64,000 nucleotides of DNA from Sinorhizobium sp. 8-89 (GTDB lineage Bacteria > Pseudomonadota > Alphaproteobacteria > Rhizobiales > Rhizobiaceae): contig NZ_JASKLR010000003.1 in NCBI RefSeq assembly GCF_030124325.1, positions 385,105 to 449,104 on the forward strand, read 5' to 3'. The notes below the pieces were generated by a model that worked only from the letters and a program-made list of their open reading frames with translations, was not told the origin of the DNA and ran no database searches. The position numbers were made by a program, and so were the translations under genes. Shown here one piece after another: positions 27,157-36,423 of the stretch (the first letter of the stretch is position 1; each line of letters opens with the position of its first letter).

Positions 27157-27363
27157 ATGAATCCATTCAATAACTTTCGAGATTATCCCATCCTTCCTGG
27201 CGACGTGTTGATCCTCGAAGGCGTGCTGAACAAGGCGCTGAAGGAACGCAACTTGTCTATCGCCAGTGAGGAGGCTGACCAACTCGCCAGAAGGATCATC
27301 AAGCTTTACCAGACCGGCGTCAGGGAGCCGGACCAGATTTGGGAGATGATCCGGACAATCTGA
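27157..27363 (+). CDS. Small conserved-looking protein, unknown function
   Basis: A 68-residue protein with a strong ribosome site GGAGAGGAGA before the ATG at 27157. It is charged and predicted largely helical (LEGVLNKALKERN, QLARRIIKLYQTG). There is no signal peptide, membrane segment or motif known to me. The stop abuts a truncated RIME-like repeat. Its good start signal and codon use make it a likely real gene, but I cannot name it. Confidence 0.65.
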   Translation: MNPFNNFRDYPILPGDVLILEGVLNKALKERNLSIASEEADQLARRIIKLYQTGVREPDQIWEMIRTI

Positions 27364-27364
27364 G

Positions 27365-27418
27365 GCAGCAACTCAGAGTGCTACAGCGTGTGCGACTGAA
27401 AAGGCGCACGGTGCTGCC
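27365..27418 (+). repeat. Partial RIME-like element
   Basis: GCAGCAACTCAGAGTGCTAC followed by a short inverted repeat GTGCGACTGAAAAGGCGCAC matches the second half of the complete copies. The first palindrome is missing. Confidence 0.55.
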
Positions 27419-27447
27419 GGGAGCAGAAGCCTTCTCCTTTGCGTCCC

Positions 27448-29097
27448 TCAGCCGTTGCGGATTTCAGTGAGCGTTCGCGTTGGCGTGATTGCTTCCGGGT
27501 CGAGCTTGATCTCGATGATCGCAGGCTTGCCAGTGGCGCGTGCTCGGAGGAAAGCATCGGCGAATTCTTCCGTTCGCTCGACTGTTTCGCCATGGCCGCC
27601 ATAGGCACGCGCGAGCGCTGCAAAATCCGGATTGGTGAGGTCCGTTGCGCTGACACGACCTGGATACTCGCGCTCCTGGTGCATGCGGATCGTGCCGTAG
27701 ATGCCATTGTTGATGACGAGCACGATGATCGGCAGCTGATAGCGGATCGCGGTCGCGAACTCCTGCCCGTGCATGAGGAAGCAGCCGTCGCCGGCAAAAC
27801 AGAGGACTTCTCGTTCCGGGTGGAGTTGCTTGGCCGCGACAGCCGCCGGCAGGCCGTAGCCCATCGAGCCTGAAGCGGGGGCTGCCTGGGTTCCATAGCG
27901 GCGGAAGCGATGGAAGCGGTGCAGCCAGGTGGCGTAGTTGCCGGCGCCGTTCGTGAAGATCGTGTCCGGCGCGGTATTCGCCTCGATCCAGTTCATGATC
28001 GGCCCCATCTGCACGTCGCCGGGTCCCTTCTCGGGCGGCGTCGACCATTTGAGATAGGCTTCGTGCATCGCGGCGGTGCGAGCGGAGCACGCGGGTTCGC
28101 CGCCCGCGGGCCCGATGTCGTCGAGTGCCGCCACGAAATCGCGTGGGCTCGCGGCGATCGCCAGATCCGGGCGGTAGACGCGGCCGAGTTCCGCAGGGTC
28201 GGGATGGACATGAACCAGCGTCTGCCTGGGGTAGGGGACGTCAATCAACGTGTAGCTGGAGGAGGGCATTTCCGAAAAACGGCCGCCGACGAGAAGGACG
28301 AGGTCGGCCTCCTTGATTTCCTTCGCCAGCGCGGGGTTGATGCCGATGCCGACATCGCCGGCGTAGACCGGATTCAGGTGATCGAAGAGCATCTGGCGGC
28401 GGAAGGAGCAGCCGACCGGCAGCCTCCAGCGCTCGGCAAAGCGCTGGAACTCCGCCACGCTTTCGGCCGACCAACGCGTACCGCCGAGAATGGCGATCGG
28501 CTGTTTCGCGGCGGCGAGCAGTTCCTTCAACCGGGCGATCTGGCCACGCGCTGGATGGCTTTCGACCGGCTGGTAGGCGCGCGCCGGAGGCGCCTCGGTG
28601 CTCTCGGTCAACATGTCTTCAGGCAGCGTCAGCACCACCGGCCCCGGACGACCGGACGTCGCGACGGCAAAGGCGCGGGTGACGAATTCGGGGATGCGCG
28701 CCGGATCGTCGATTTCGCCCACCCATTTGGCGACCTCGGTGAAGGCGCGGCGATACTCGATCTCCTGGAAGGCCTCGCGCTCGCGCGCATCGCGCTGCAC
28801 CTGGCCGATGAAGAGGATCATCGGGATCGAATCCTGTCTCGCGACATGAAGGCCGGCGGAGGCATTGGTGGCGCCGGGGCCGCGGGTCACCATGCAGATG
28901 CCGGGCTCGCCCGTGAGCCGTCCCCAGCAATCCGCCATCATTGCCGCGCCGCCTTCCTGGCGGCAGACGACGACGTCGATGTCGGTGTCGTGGAGCGCGT
29001 CCAGTACGGCAAGATAGCTTTCTCCCGGCACGCACGAGATGCGCTTGACGCCGTTTGCGACCAGCGCCTCGACAATCAGTTGACCACCCGTTTTCAT
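27448..29097 (-). CDS. Thiamine-diphosphate-dependent enzyme, acetolactate synthase-like
   Basis: A 549-residue ThDP enzyme with the catalytic Glu in CRQEGGAAMMA near residue 50, a central FAD/nucleotide-type domain, and the ThDP-Mg block in GDGCFLMHGQEFATAIRY, with N in VINNGIYGTIRMHQ, near residue 430. It lacks the valine-isoleucine pathway partners, so it is probably not the biosynthetic IlvB; benzoylformate-decarboxylase-like or other catabolic 2-oxoacid enzymes are alternatives. GGAGGTG sits seven bases before the ATG at 29097, fixing the start. A DMT exporter follows upstream on the same strand and overlaps nothing. Confidence 0.87.
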   Translation of the reverse strand: MKTGGQLIVEALVANGVKRISCVPGESYLAVLDALHDTDIDVVVCRQEGGAAMMADCWGRLTGEPGICMVTRGPGATNASAGLHVARQDSIPMILFIGQVQRDAREREAFQEIEYRRAFTEVAKWVGEIDDPARIPEFVTRAFAVATSGRPGPVVLTLPEDMLTESTEAPPARAYQPVESHPARGQIARLKELLAAAKQPIAILGGTRWSAESVAEFQRFAERWRLPVGCSFRRQMLFDHLNPVYAGDVGIGINPALAKEIKEADLVLLVGGRFSEMPSSSYTLIDVPYPRQTLVHVHPDPAELGRVYRPDLAIAASPRDFVAALDDIGPAGGEPACSARTAAMHEAYLKWSTPPEKGPGDVQMGPIMNWIEANTAPDTIFTNGAGNYATWLHRFHRFRRYGTQAAPASGSMGYGLPAAVAAKQLHPEREVLCFAGDGCFLMHGQEFATAIRYQLPIIVLVINNGIYGTIRMHQEREYPGRVSATDLTNPDFAALARAYGGHGETVERTEEFADAFLRARATGKPAIIEIKLDPEAITPTRTLTEIRNG

Positions 29098-29160
29098 CCA
29101 CACACCTCCCAATGCTCTTTCATTCTATCCGCTTGCGGATTTGTTCATTTTACGGACGCC

Positions 29161-30114
29161 TCAGATCGCCGGCGATACCGGCGCGATGCTCGCCGTCTTC
29201 TCGACCCTGCGCTCACGCCAGATGATATAGAGGCCCGAGCCGATGATGATCGCGATGCCCAGCCACTTCAGCGCATCCGGCAGGTCGCCGAAGACGAGCC
29301 AGCCGAAGATCGTCGCCGAGACGATTTCGAGATATTGCAGCGGCGCGAGCACCGAGGCCGGGGCGGCGCGATAGGCATAGACACCAAGCACGCCCGAGAT
29401 CGTCGCAGAGACACCGACGCCGAGCAGGTAGATCCAGGCGTCGCCTTCCGGCCAGACCGGATCGAACACGCTCGATCCGCTGCCTTCGCCGAACGACAGC
29501 AGGACGAGGCAGAAGAGGCCGCCCCAGATGCCGGCATGGAACTGCATCGACCAGGGATCCTCATTCTGCGCGACCATGCGGGTGACCAGCAGGAAGACAG
29601 CGAGACCGAAGGCGGCGACGATCGGCAGAAGCGCAATCAGGCCGACTTCCTGCATGCTCGGCTGGATGACGAGCAGTGCGCCGAAGAAGCCGACCGCACA
29701 GGCGGTATAACGGCGCCAGCCGATCGTCTCCTTCAGGAAGATACTGCCGAGAATGGTGAGGATGATCGGTTCGACGAAAAAGATCGCGATCGCGTCGGCC
29801 ACCTCCATCACCTTCAACGTGGTGATGAAGGAGAGCATGGTCAGCACCAGCAGGCCGCCGCGCAGCGCATGCAGCGCAGTCTTGCGCCAGGTAAGGTCAA
29901 AGAGCGTACGTCGGACAAGGACAACCGGCAGGATGAAGACAACCTGCAGCAGGAAACGAGCGGCGGTAATTTCCGCCGACGGAACCGTGGCAATCGCCAG
30001 CTTGGCAAAGATGTCGATCAGCGGCGATATCAGAACGGCGATGACCATCAGCGTCAGGCCGTAGGAGACGCGGCTATGATCGGTGGCGATTTTGGGCAGC
30101 GAGAGGTCGGTCAT
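29161..30114 (-). CDS. DMT-family transporter (EamA)
   Basis: A 317-residue inner-membrane protein with ten hydrophobic segments in two EamA repeats (for example FVEPIILTILGSIFLKETIGWRR at the end of the first). These transporters usually export amino acids or metabolites, but the substrate is not predictable. The ATG at 30114 follows GGAAGATC and lies 11 bp from the stop of the adjacent hydrolase gene, so the two are co-transcribed. Confidence 0.9.
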   Translation of the reverse strand: MTDLSLPKIATDHSRVSYGLTLMVIAVLISPLIDIFAKLAIATVPSAEITAARFLLQVVFILPVVLVRRTLFDLTWRKTALHALRGGLLVLTMLSFITTLKVMEVADAIAIFFVEPIILTILGSIFLKETIGWRRYTACAVGFFGALLVIQPSMQEVGLIALLPIVAAFGLAVFLLVTRMVAQNEDPWSMQFHAGIWGGLFCLVLLSFGEGSGSSVFDPVWPEGDAWIYLLGVGVSATISGVLGVYAYRAAPASVLAPLQYLEIVSATIFGWLVFGDLPDALKWLGIAIIIGSGLYIIWRERRVEKTASIAPVSPAI

Positions 30115-30125
30115 GATCTTCCGTT

Positions 30126-31061
30126 TCAGCGCTTCCTGTCGACGGCCTTGAGGCACCAGGCGGCGAAGTCTTCCATCGCCTTCTCCCGGCCGATCTCGTT
30201 GAGCGTCTCGTGGCGCATGCCGTCATGGATCGTAACCGTGACATCGGTCATGCCGCGCGCCTTCATCCGTCCGGCCAACCAGCGAATGGCGGCACCGTTG
30301 AAGGTCGAAGGATCGGCGCTGCCGCCGACGAGATGGACCGGCAGATTGGAGGGTAGCCGCGCCAGCCGGTCCGCGCGGGCACCGGCGAAGGCGAATTTGA
30401 ACACGTCGATCCACAGCGACACCGTCGCATCGAAACCGCAGAGCGGATCGGCGGCATATTTGGCGACTTCACTTTCGTCGCGCGACAGCCAGTCGAAATC
30501 GGTCTTCCGATCGGCAATCGCCTTGCTCCAGGCGCCGAAGGTGAGCTTCGTGAGCAGCGGGCTCGGCACGTCCGAGCCTTTCAGCATCCTCTCGATCGCC
30601 AGCACCGCCTGGCCCGCCCGACCGGCGAGGCCCGGGCGGAAGTTGGAATTCCAGACGGCAAGAGCGTCGTAGAGTTCCGGATCGCTTTCGGCGGCGTTGA
30701 GCGCGATGAGGCCGCCCATCGAATGGCCGAAGAGAACGATCGGCAGGCCAGGGTGGCTGGCGGCGGCCATGTCGCGCATTGCCCGCAGGTCCGCTATGAC
30801 CTTCTCCGTTCCTTCGCGATGCGCGAAGGTCGCAAGCGGCGCGTCCGGCGCCCGGCTCTCCCCGTGGCCGCGATGGTCATGCGCATAGACATGGAAGCCA
30901 TGTTTCGCCATCGCTTCGGCGAAGCGCGCATAGCGGCCGGAATGTTCGGCAAGTCCGTGGCTGACAATGAGAATGCCCTTCGGATCGACAGAGGTGGCGA
31001 AATGGCGCCACCCGAGCGCGGCACCCGTCGGGCTCTGATGCGTCCTCACCTGCCCGAACAT
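30126..31061 (-). CDS. Alpha/beta hydrolase, monoacylglycerol lipase / lysophospholipase-like
   Basis: A 311-residue alpha/beta hydrolase. The oxyanion and HG block is LIVSHGLAEHSGRYARFAEA, the nucleophile elbow is GHSMGG near residue 115, and DGMRHE at the C-terminus supplies the His. That layout is of the Hydrolase_4 (lysophospholipase/PldB) group. No signal peptide is present, so it acts in the cytosol. The frame opens at 31124, but the ATG at 31061 yields the usual length. It precedes the EamA exporter by 11 bp. Confidence 0.88.
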   Translation of the reverse strand: MFGQVRTHQSPTGAALGWRHFATSVDPKGILIVSHGLAEHSGRYARFAEAMAKHGFHVYAHDHRGHGESRAPDAPLATFAHREGTEKVIADLRAMRDMAAASHPGLPIVLFGHSMGGLIALNAAESDPELYDALAVWNSNFRPGLAGRAGQAVLAIERMLKGSDVPSPLLTKLTFGAWSKAIADRKTDFDWLSRDESEVAKYAADPLCGFDATVSLWIDVFKFAFAGARADRLARLPSNLPVHLVGGSADPSTFNGAAIRWLAGRMKARGMTDVTVTIHDGMRHETLNEIGREKAMEDFAAWCLKAVDRKR

Positions 31062-31318
31062 GCATGCCCCCGGAACATTCGCCAGACTCTCGTGTGCGCC
31101 CAAAAGAGGACGCCCGTTATGCAAAAACCGGAAACACTTCCCAAAGGAAAAATGCTCCGCCGGATATCAAATCGATTTGGGCGGCAAAGGCAATCGCTGC
31201 TTGTTGCTTGTTGCGCATGAGGTCACAACGAATCCGGAAACGAGGATTAGGGGTTGCAATTTTCGCGTTCCTGTCGATATTTGTTCTCGTTTTGTTTTCT
31301 TGTTGGAGGCTATCTGAA

Positions 31319-32092
31319 ATGCGGGCGAAGGCGGTAACGAATCTTACGAGGGTTGCGACGCTCATTCTGGGCCTGGGACTGTCGTCCCTTGCCGCAGCCG
31401 AGGACGTGTCGACGGACGAAACTGCGGGGGCGACGAGCTCCGACAAGACGCAATATGTGCTGGCGGTCAGTTGGCAGCCGGGATTTTGCGAGACGCGACC
31501 CACCCGCAAGGAATGCGTGGACCAGACGGCCGACCGTTTCGATGCGACGCATTTCTCGCTGCACGGGCTTTGGCCGCTGAAGAAAAGCTATTGCGGCGTC
31601 GAGGCGGAGCTTAAGGCGCGCGACCGCAAGGGCGATTGGCTGGACCTGCCGAAGCTTGCGATGGCCGACGAGACTGCAGCCCGTCTGCTTGTCGCCATGC
31701 CGGGCGTCAAATCCGGCCTCGATCGCCACCAGTGGCTGCAGAGCGGCACGTGCCAGGCGGCAAAGGCCGAGGACTACTTCAAGCTGCAACTGCGTCTTCT
31801 CGACGAACTGAACTCGTCCGCCGTGCAGGCCCTCTTTGCTGAAAAGGTCGGTTCCGAGATTGGCGAAAGTGAGATCAAGCAGGCTTTTGACCGGAGCTTC
31901 GGCGCCGGTGCCGGTGACCGGGTGCGCATGCGTTGCCAGACGGTGGAGGGCCGCAGCGTCATCACCGGTCTCACCATCGGGCTTTCCGGAGATCTCGCGG
32001 GTGAGGACGACCTTAAAAGCCTGATCCAGGCGGCGGGACCGACAGAGTTCAAATGCGCCAAGGGGGTCGCCGACGCTGCCGGTCGCGGCTGA
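31319..32092 (+). CDS. RNase T2 family protein, with altered second active-site motif
   Basis: A 257-residue secreted protein, with signal peptide cleaved after SSLAAAE. The first catalytic block is FSLHGLWP with the essential His. The second block normally reads HEWxKHGTC; here it reads HQWLQSGTC, so the catalytic Glu is Gln and the second His is Ser. Family members degrade RNA in the periplasm; this one may be weak or inactive. GGAGG lies eight bases before the ATG at 31319. Cysteines spaced as in the family (CETRPTRKEC, GTCQ) suggest the fold is kept. Confidence 0.87.
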   Translation: MRAKAVTNLTRVATLILGLGLSSLAAAEDVSTDETAGATSSDKTQYVLAVSWQPGFCETRPTRKECVDQTADRFDATHFSLHGLWPLKKSYCGVEAELKARDRKGDWLDLPKLAMADETAARLLVAMPGVKSGLDRHQWLQSGTCQAAKAEDYFKLQLRLLDELNSSAVQALFAEKVGSEIGESEIKQAFDRSFGAGAGDRVRMRCQTVEGRSVITGLTIGLSGDLAGEDDLKSLIQAAGPTEFKCAKGVADAAGRG

Positions 32093-32212
32093 TCCGTGAC
32101 GGGTAGCCCGTCGGGAGGGAATGGCGGGGCGGGGGCCTTTGGCGGATTGCCCCGCCACCATAATTCGCCTACATAGCGGGCAAATTTCCCTTCCGATGCG
32201 GAGCATTCCTTT

Positions 32213-33862
32213 ATGGCACGTCAGTTCATCTATCACATGGCCGGGCTCAACAAGGCCTATGGCAACAAAAAGGTCCTGGAGAACATTCACCTGTCGTTCT
32301 ATCCGGACGCGAAGATCGGTATTCTCGGCCCCAACGGCGCGGGTAAGTCGACGGTGCTCAGGATCATGGCCGGCCTCGATCATGAATATACCGGCGAAGC
32401 CTGGGTCGCCGAGGGCGCGACCGTCGGCTATCTGCCGCAGGAACCGCAGCTCGATCCACAGAAGACGGTGCTCGAGAACGTCATGGAAGGCGTTGCCGCC
32501 AAGAAGGCGATCCTCGACCGCTACAACGAGCTGATGATGAACTATTCCGACGAGACGGCGGACGAAGGCGCCAAGCTCCAGGACATCATCGACAGCCAGA
32601 ATCTCTGGGATCTGGACAGCCAGGTGGAAATGGCGATGGACGCGTTGCGCTGCCCGCCCGGCGATGCGGAGGTCACCAATCTTTCGGGCGGTGAGAAGCG
32701 CCGCGTCGCGCTCTGCAAGCTGCTGCTGTCGCAGCCGGATCTCCTTCTGCTCGACGAACCGACAAACCACCTCGACGCCGAGACGATCGCCTGGCTTGAA
32801 AAGCACCTGCGCGAATATCCGGGCGCCGTGCTGATGATCACCCACGACCGCTACTTCCTCGACAATGTCACCGGCTGGATCCTCGAGCTCGACCGCGGCC
32901 GCGGCATTCCCTACGAGGGCAATTATTCCGCCTATCTGCAGGCGAAATCCAAGCGCATGGCGCAGGAGGGGCGCGAAGAGGCCACTCGCCAGAAGGCGAT
33001 CAGTCGCGAGCAGGAGTGGATCGCTTCGAGCCCGAAGGCGCGCCAGGCGAAGTCCAAGGCGCGTATCCGTGCCTATGACGAGCTGGTCAAGGCGGCGGCC
33101 GACCGGCGGCCGGGCGACGCGCAGATCATCATTCCCGTCGGCGAGCGTCTCGGCCAGGTGGTGATCGAAGCGGAAAACATCTCCAAGGGTTATGACGACC
33201 AGTTGCTGATCGAAGGCCTGAGCTTCAAACTGCCGCCCGGCGGCATCGTCGGCGTCATCGGTCCGAACGGCGCCGGCAAGACGACGCTCTTCCGCATGAT
33301 CACCGGCCAGGAACAGCCCGACGAAGGCGCGTTCCGCATCGGCGACAGCGTCCAACTCGGCTATGTCGACCAGAGCCGCGACGCGCTCGACGGAAGCAAG
33401 ACCGTCTGGGAGGAAATCTCCGGCGGCAACGACGTCATCAAGCTCGGCAAGCACGAGGTCAACTCGCGCGCCTACTGCTCGTCCTTCAACTTCAAGGGCG
33501 GCGACCAGCAGCAGAAGGTCGGTACGCTTTCCGGCGGCCAGCGCAACCGCGTACACCTCGCCAAGATGCTGAAGGCCGGCGGCAACGTCATCCTGCTCGA
33601 CGAACCGACCAACGACCTCGATACCGAAACGTTGGCGGCGCTCGAGGACGCGCTCGAAAACTTCGCCGGCTGCGCGGTGATCATCAGCCACGACCGCATG
33701 TTCCTCGACCGTCTGGCAACCCATATCCTCGCCTTCGAGGGCGACAGTCACGTCGAATGGTTCGAAGGCAACTTCGAGGATTACGAAAAGGACAAGATCC
33801 GCCGCCTCGGCCCGGATTCGGTCAATCCGAAGCGGGTGACCTATAAGCGCCTGACGCGCTGA
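32213..33862 (+). CDS. ettA: Energy-dependent translational throttle protein EttA (ABC-F)
   Basis: A 549-residue soluble ABC-F protein that binds the ribosomal E site and tunes the first peptide bond in response to the ADP/ATP ratio. Two ATPase domains are intact: Walker [11 protein letters not shown] and [11 protein letters not shown], signatures [15 protein letters not shown] and [15 protein letters not shown], each with Walker [12 protein letters not shown] or LLDEPTND. The insert region between them carries the linker rich in Arg and Lys that marks the EttA subgroup ([14 protein letters not shown]). Length and order fit EttA rather than Uup. Confidence 0.96.
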   Translation: MARQFIYHMAGLNKAYGNKKVLENIHLSFYPDAKIGILGPNGAGKSTVLRIMAGLDHEYTGEAWVAEGATVGYLPQEPQLDPQKTVLENVMEGVAAKKAILDRYNELMMNYSDETADEGAKLQDIIDSQNLWDLDSQVEMAMDALRCPPGDAEVTNLSGGEKRRVALCKLLLSQPDLLLLDEPTNHLDAETIAWLEKHLREYPGAVLMITHDRYFLDNVTGWILELDRGRGIPYEGNYSAYLQAKSKRMAQEGREEATRQKAISREQEWIASSPKARQAKSKARIRAYDELVKAAADRRPGDAQIIIPVGERLGQVVIEAENISKGYDDQLLIEGLSFKLPPGGIVGVIGPNGAGKTTLFRMITGQEQPDEGAFRIGDSVQLGYVDQSRDALDGSKTVWEEISGGNDVIKLGKHEVNSRAYCSSFNFKGGDQQQKVGTLSGGQRNRVHLAKMLKAGGNVILLDEPTNDLDTETLAALEDALENFAGCAVIISHDRMFLDRLATHILAFEGDSHVEWFEGNFEDYEKDKIRRLGPDSVNPKRVTYKRLTR

Positions 33863-34218
33863 GGCCTGAACGATCGAGGGGACGCACCCGGGGCAGGTTT
33901 CCCGCGCAACGGATCGTTGCGCTTCGCCTGCTCATTGTGCTCGCCAGGAATACGGCACGGCCAGGTTCTGGGCCCAGAAATCGCCTTCATGTTCCGTACC
34001 GCTTTCCCTCAGTCCGCATCAGGTCAATCACGGCGCCTGACGCGCCGTGATTCCTGTGACGAGCGCAGGGATAAGGGTGGAGGGCGTTACCTTGGCCCCG
34101 ACAGGGATGCTGCCTGGCAGCATCCTGCGGCGGCGGAGGTTTTCCGTCCGTCCGGCTATCTCCCGCGCGCCACTCTATTGTCTTTCCGCGCAAATTCGCT
34201 TGCACGCGTCTCGCAATT
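33863..34218. other. Intergenic region with two strong hairpins
   Basis: AATCACGGCGC (34026-34036) and its exact complement (34042-34052) form an 11-bp stem 165 bp after ettA. GGATGCTGCC and GGCAGCATCC (34105-34125) form another near-perfect repeat. Neither has a U-run. Terminators or leader structures of sahR are possible. No gene is visible. Confidence 0.45.
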
Positions 34219-34240
34219 CACATAAAGATATCTTTATGTG
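34219..34240. promoter_or_regulatory. 22-bp perfect palindrome, SahR-type operator
   Basis: CACATAAAGAT followed by its exact complement makes a 22-bp perfect palindrome 18 bp before the sahR start. ATAAAGATATCTTTAT is the core I recall for SahR, which senses S-adenosylhomocysteine and controls methionine-cycle genes in proteobacteria. Its location overlapping the promoter indicates autoregulation and control of sahR-metF. Confidence 0.85.
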
Positions 34241-34257
34241 TTGATGAGGAGACGACG

Positions 34258-35277
34258 GTGAGCCGAGGAACCCTTGGGTTGGATGCGTTGGTCGACGTTT
34301 TGAAGGCGGCGGGTGAGCCGACGCGAATGCGCCTTCTCGCGCTGCTTTCCGCCAGCGACCTCACCGTTACCGATCTTACCGAAATTCTCGGCCAATCGCA
34401 GCCGCGTATTTCTCGGCATCTGAAGCTGCTCGCCGAAGTGGCGCTCATTGATCGCTATCAGGAAGGGGCATGGGCCTATTTCCGCCTGCGGCAAGAGGGG
34501 GGGCGCGTCGCTCTGGTGCGTGATCTGCTGTCAGCAGCCGCGGCTGAAGACGCCATCCTCGCCAAGGATGCGGCGCGGCTGGCCGTCCTGAAGCGGCAGC
34601 GTGCCGAGAAGGCGCAAGCCTATTTCAGCCGTAACGCCGCCGGATGGGATGAGCTGAGACGGCTGCATGTCAGCGAAGGCGATGTCGAAGCCACGCTGAA
34701 GGCGATGGTCGGCGACGAGCCGGTCGAGAGTCTGCTCGATCTCGGCACCGGCACGGGGCGCATCCTGCAGCTTTTCGAGGGCATCTACCGGCGCGGCATC
34801 GGCGTCGACGCCAGCCGCGACATGCTCGCCGTGGCGCGGTCCAATCTCGACAAAGCCGGGATCACGAAGGCTTCCATCCGTCACGGCGACATTTTCAATC
34901 TGCCGCTTGATGGCCAGGCTTTCGATCTCGTGACGATCCATCAGGTGCTGCATTTCCTGGAGGAGCCCGAAGCGGCGATCGCCGAGGCCGCGCGTATGCT
35001 CGCGCCTGGCGGCCGGCTCGTTATCATCGATTTCGCGCCGCACGGGCTCGAGTATCTGCGCGACGAGCACGCCCATGCACGCCTCGGCTTCTCCCATCAG
35101 GCGATGGCCGACTGGCTGCAGAAGGCGGGCCTTGCGCTGGAGAAAACAACCGACCTCGCGCCGGAAGGTGCGGACGAGGGCAAACTGACAGTGACGATCT
35201 GGCTTGCGCGCGATCAGCGCGTCGCCGATCACATCGCCGATATGCCGCGTCAGCGCGTTCAGGCAGGGGGAGTTTGA
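34258..35277 (+). CDS. sahR: SahR-like regulator: ArsR HTH fused to SAM methyltransferase domain
   Basis: A 339-residue fusion. Residues 1-95 form an ArsR winged helix (LTDLTEILGQSQPRISRHLKLL) and the remainder a Rossmann methyltransferase domain with SAM motif LLDLGTGTGRILQLF and LPLDGQAFDLVTIHQVLHFL. From memory, Rhizobiales SahR proteins have exactly this fused form and bind S-adenosylhomocysteine, released from DNA when it accumulates. The GTG start has GAGGAGACGACG upstream. The stop is 2 bp from the metF ATG, so it is co-transcribed with a target gene. Whether the methyltransferase domain catalyses or only senses is open. Confidence 0.85.
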   Translation: MSRGTLGLDALVDVLKAAGEPTRMRLLALLSASDLTVTDLTEILGQSQPRISRHLKLLAEVALIDRYQEGAWAYFRLRQEGGRVALVRDLLSAAAAEDAILAKDAARLAVLKRQRAEKAQAYFSRNAAGWDELRRLHVSEGDVEATLKAMVGDEPVESLLDLGTGTGRILQLFEGIYRRGIGVDASRDMLAVARSNLDKAGITKASIRHGDIFNLPLDGQAFDLVTIHQVLHFLEEPEAAIAEAARMLAPGGRLVIIDFAPHGLEYLRDEHAHARLGFSHQAMADWLQKAGLALEKTTDLAPEGADEGKLTVTIWLARDQRVADHIADMPRQRVQAGGV

Positions 35278-35279
35278 GA

Positions 35280-36215
35280 ATGGCGACACGCACGCTTTAT
35301 CCGGCCGAGCGCGGCAATCTCAGGCTGTCATTAGAGTATTTTCCTCCGAAGACGGACGAGATGGAGGTACAGCTCTTCCAGACCGTGGCCGACCTCTCCG
35401 TTTTCAATCCCGCCTTCGTCACCGTGACCTACGGTGCCGGCGGCTCGACGAAAGCCCGCTCGCTGACGACCGTCAGGCGCATGATCGGGGAGATGGGCGC
35501 GACGAACACTGCGGCGCATCTGACCTGCGTCGGCGCCCCAAAGCCCGAGGTCGATGCGGTGATAGAGGAGTTCCTGGCCTTTGGCGTCCGGCATTTCGTG
35601 GCTCTCCGGGGCGACCCGCAGGGCGGCATCGGCAGCACCTATCAGCCGTTTCCGGGCGGTTATGAAAACGCCGCCGCCCTCGTGAAGGCCTTGCGTGCCC
35701 GTGGCGACTTCGAAATCTCGGTCTCGGCCTATCCGGAGAAACACCCGGAGAGCCCGGATGTCGCCGCCGACATCGACATGCTGAAGCGCAAGGTCGACAA
35801 CGGCGCGACGCGGGCGATCACCCAGTTCTTTTTCGACAACGATGATTTCGAGCGCTATCTGGAGCGGGTGCGGCGGGCTGGCGTCCAGGTCCCGATCGTC
35901 CCGGGAATCCTGCCGATCAACAATCTCACGCAAGTGCAGAGATTTGCTGGCCTGTGCGGAGCGCGGATTCCGCAGGCGATAATTTCGCGGCTCGCCCATC
36001 TTGAAGAACAGCCGGCGGAGCGGTTCAAGGAAGCGACCCACATAGCTGCCGAGCAGATTGTCGATCTTGCGCGGCGCGGCGTGCGCGACTTCCATCTCTA
36101 CACGATGAACCGCTCGCCGCTTGTCACGGCGGTTTGCGACCTGGTCGGCTATGCGCGTGCACCGGCACAGGAGACCGCTGTCGAGCTCCCGGTCAAGGCG
36201 GTCGCAAGGGCATAG
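35280..36215 (+). CDS. metF: 5,10-methylenetetrahydrofolate reductase
   Basis: This flavoenzyme reduces methylene-THF to methyl-THF, the methyl donor for methionine synthesis. The 311-residue TIM-barrel has the family N-terminus SLEYFPPKTDEMEVQL (catalytic Glu in the EYFPPK block), FVTVTYGAGGSTKARS, the FALRGD-type block HFVALRGDPQ, and ITQFFFDNDDFERYLERV near the middle. ATG at 35280 is preceded by GGGGGAG; a TTG at 35274 is in frame. It is coupled to sahR and presumably released when S-adenosylhomocysteine is high. Confidence 0.96.
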   Translation: MATRTLYPAERGNLRLSLEYFPPKTDEMEVQLFQTVADLSVFNPAFVTVTYGAGGSTKARSLTTVRRMIGEMGATNTAAHLTCVGAPKPEVDAVIEEFLAFGVRHFVALRGDPQGGIGSTYQPFPGGYENAAALVKALRARGDFEISVSAYPEKHPESPDVAADIDMLKRKVDNGATRAITQFFFDNDDFERYLERVRRAGVQVPIVPGILPINNLTQVQRFAGLCGARIPQAIISRLAHLEEQPAERFKEATHIAAEQIVDLARRGVRDFHLYTMNRSPLVTAVCDLVGYARAPAQETAVELPVKAVARA

Positions 36216-36238
36216 ATATCGATATAGATATAGATAGT
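36212..36238. repeat. ATAGAT-type simple repeat after metF
   Basis: Three imperfect copies of the hexamer ATAGAT/GATATA run together immediately behind the metF stop. No function is apparent. Confidence 0.5.
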
Positions 36239-36268
36239 GCCGGCAGCGCGCAGTGCCGGAACAGAGAG

Positions 36269-36302
36269 AAAGCCCATGAACGAATCAACGTTCATGGGCT
36301 TT
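36269..36302. terminator. 14-bp perfect hairpin downstream of metF
   Basis: AAAGCCCATGAACG and its exact complement enclose AATCAA. It lies 53 bp after metF. No U-run follows, so the assignment as a terminator is tentative. The stem also contains an ATG that opens a 26-codon frame. Confidence 0.5.
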
Positions 36303-36423
36303 GGTCATTATCGCAGCCTGTTGACCGGGTACTCTATGAGAGGCCTGCCTGACTAATCTCGCTGCAAATGGATTTTCCGGAATTAAAGTCCCTGTCTCGG
36401 TTTGGACTTGTCAGTGGCCTTGC

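Noticed and set aside
27910-30672. 920-codon plus-strand frame opposite the ThDP enzyme, exporter and hydrolase
   Set aside because: High-GC antisense frame with no domain, crossing several real genes.
33987-34205. 72-codon minus frame between ettA and sahR
   Set aside because: It covers two hairpins and an Arg/Pro-rich stretch; no start signal.
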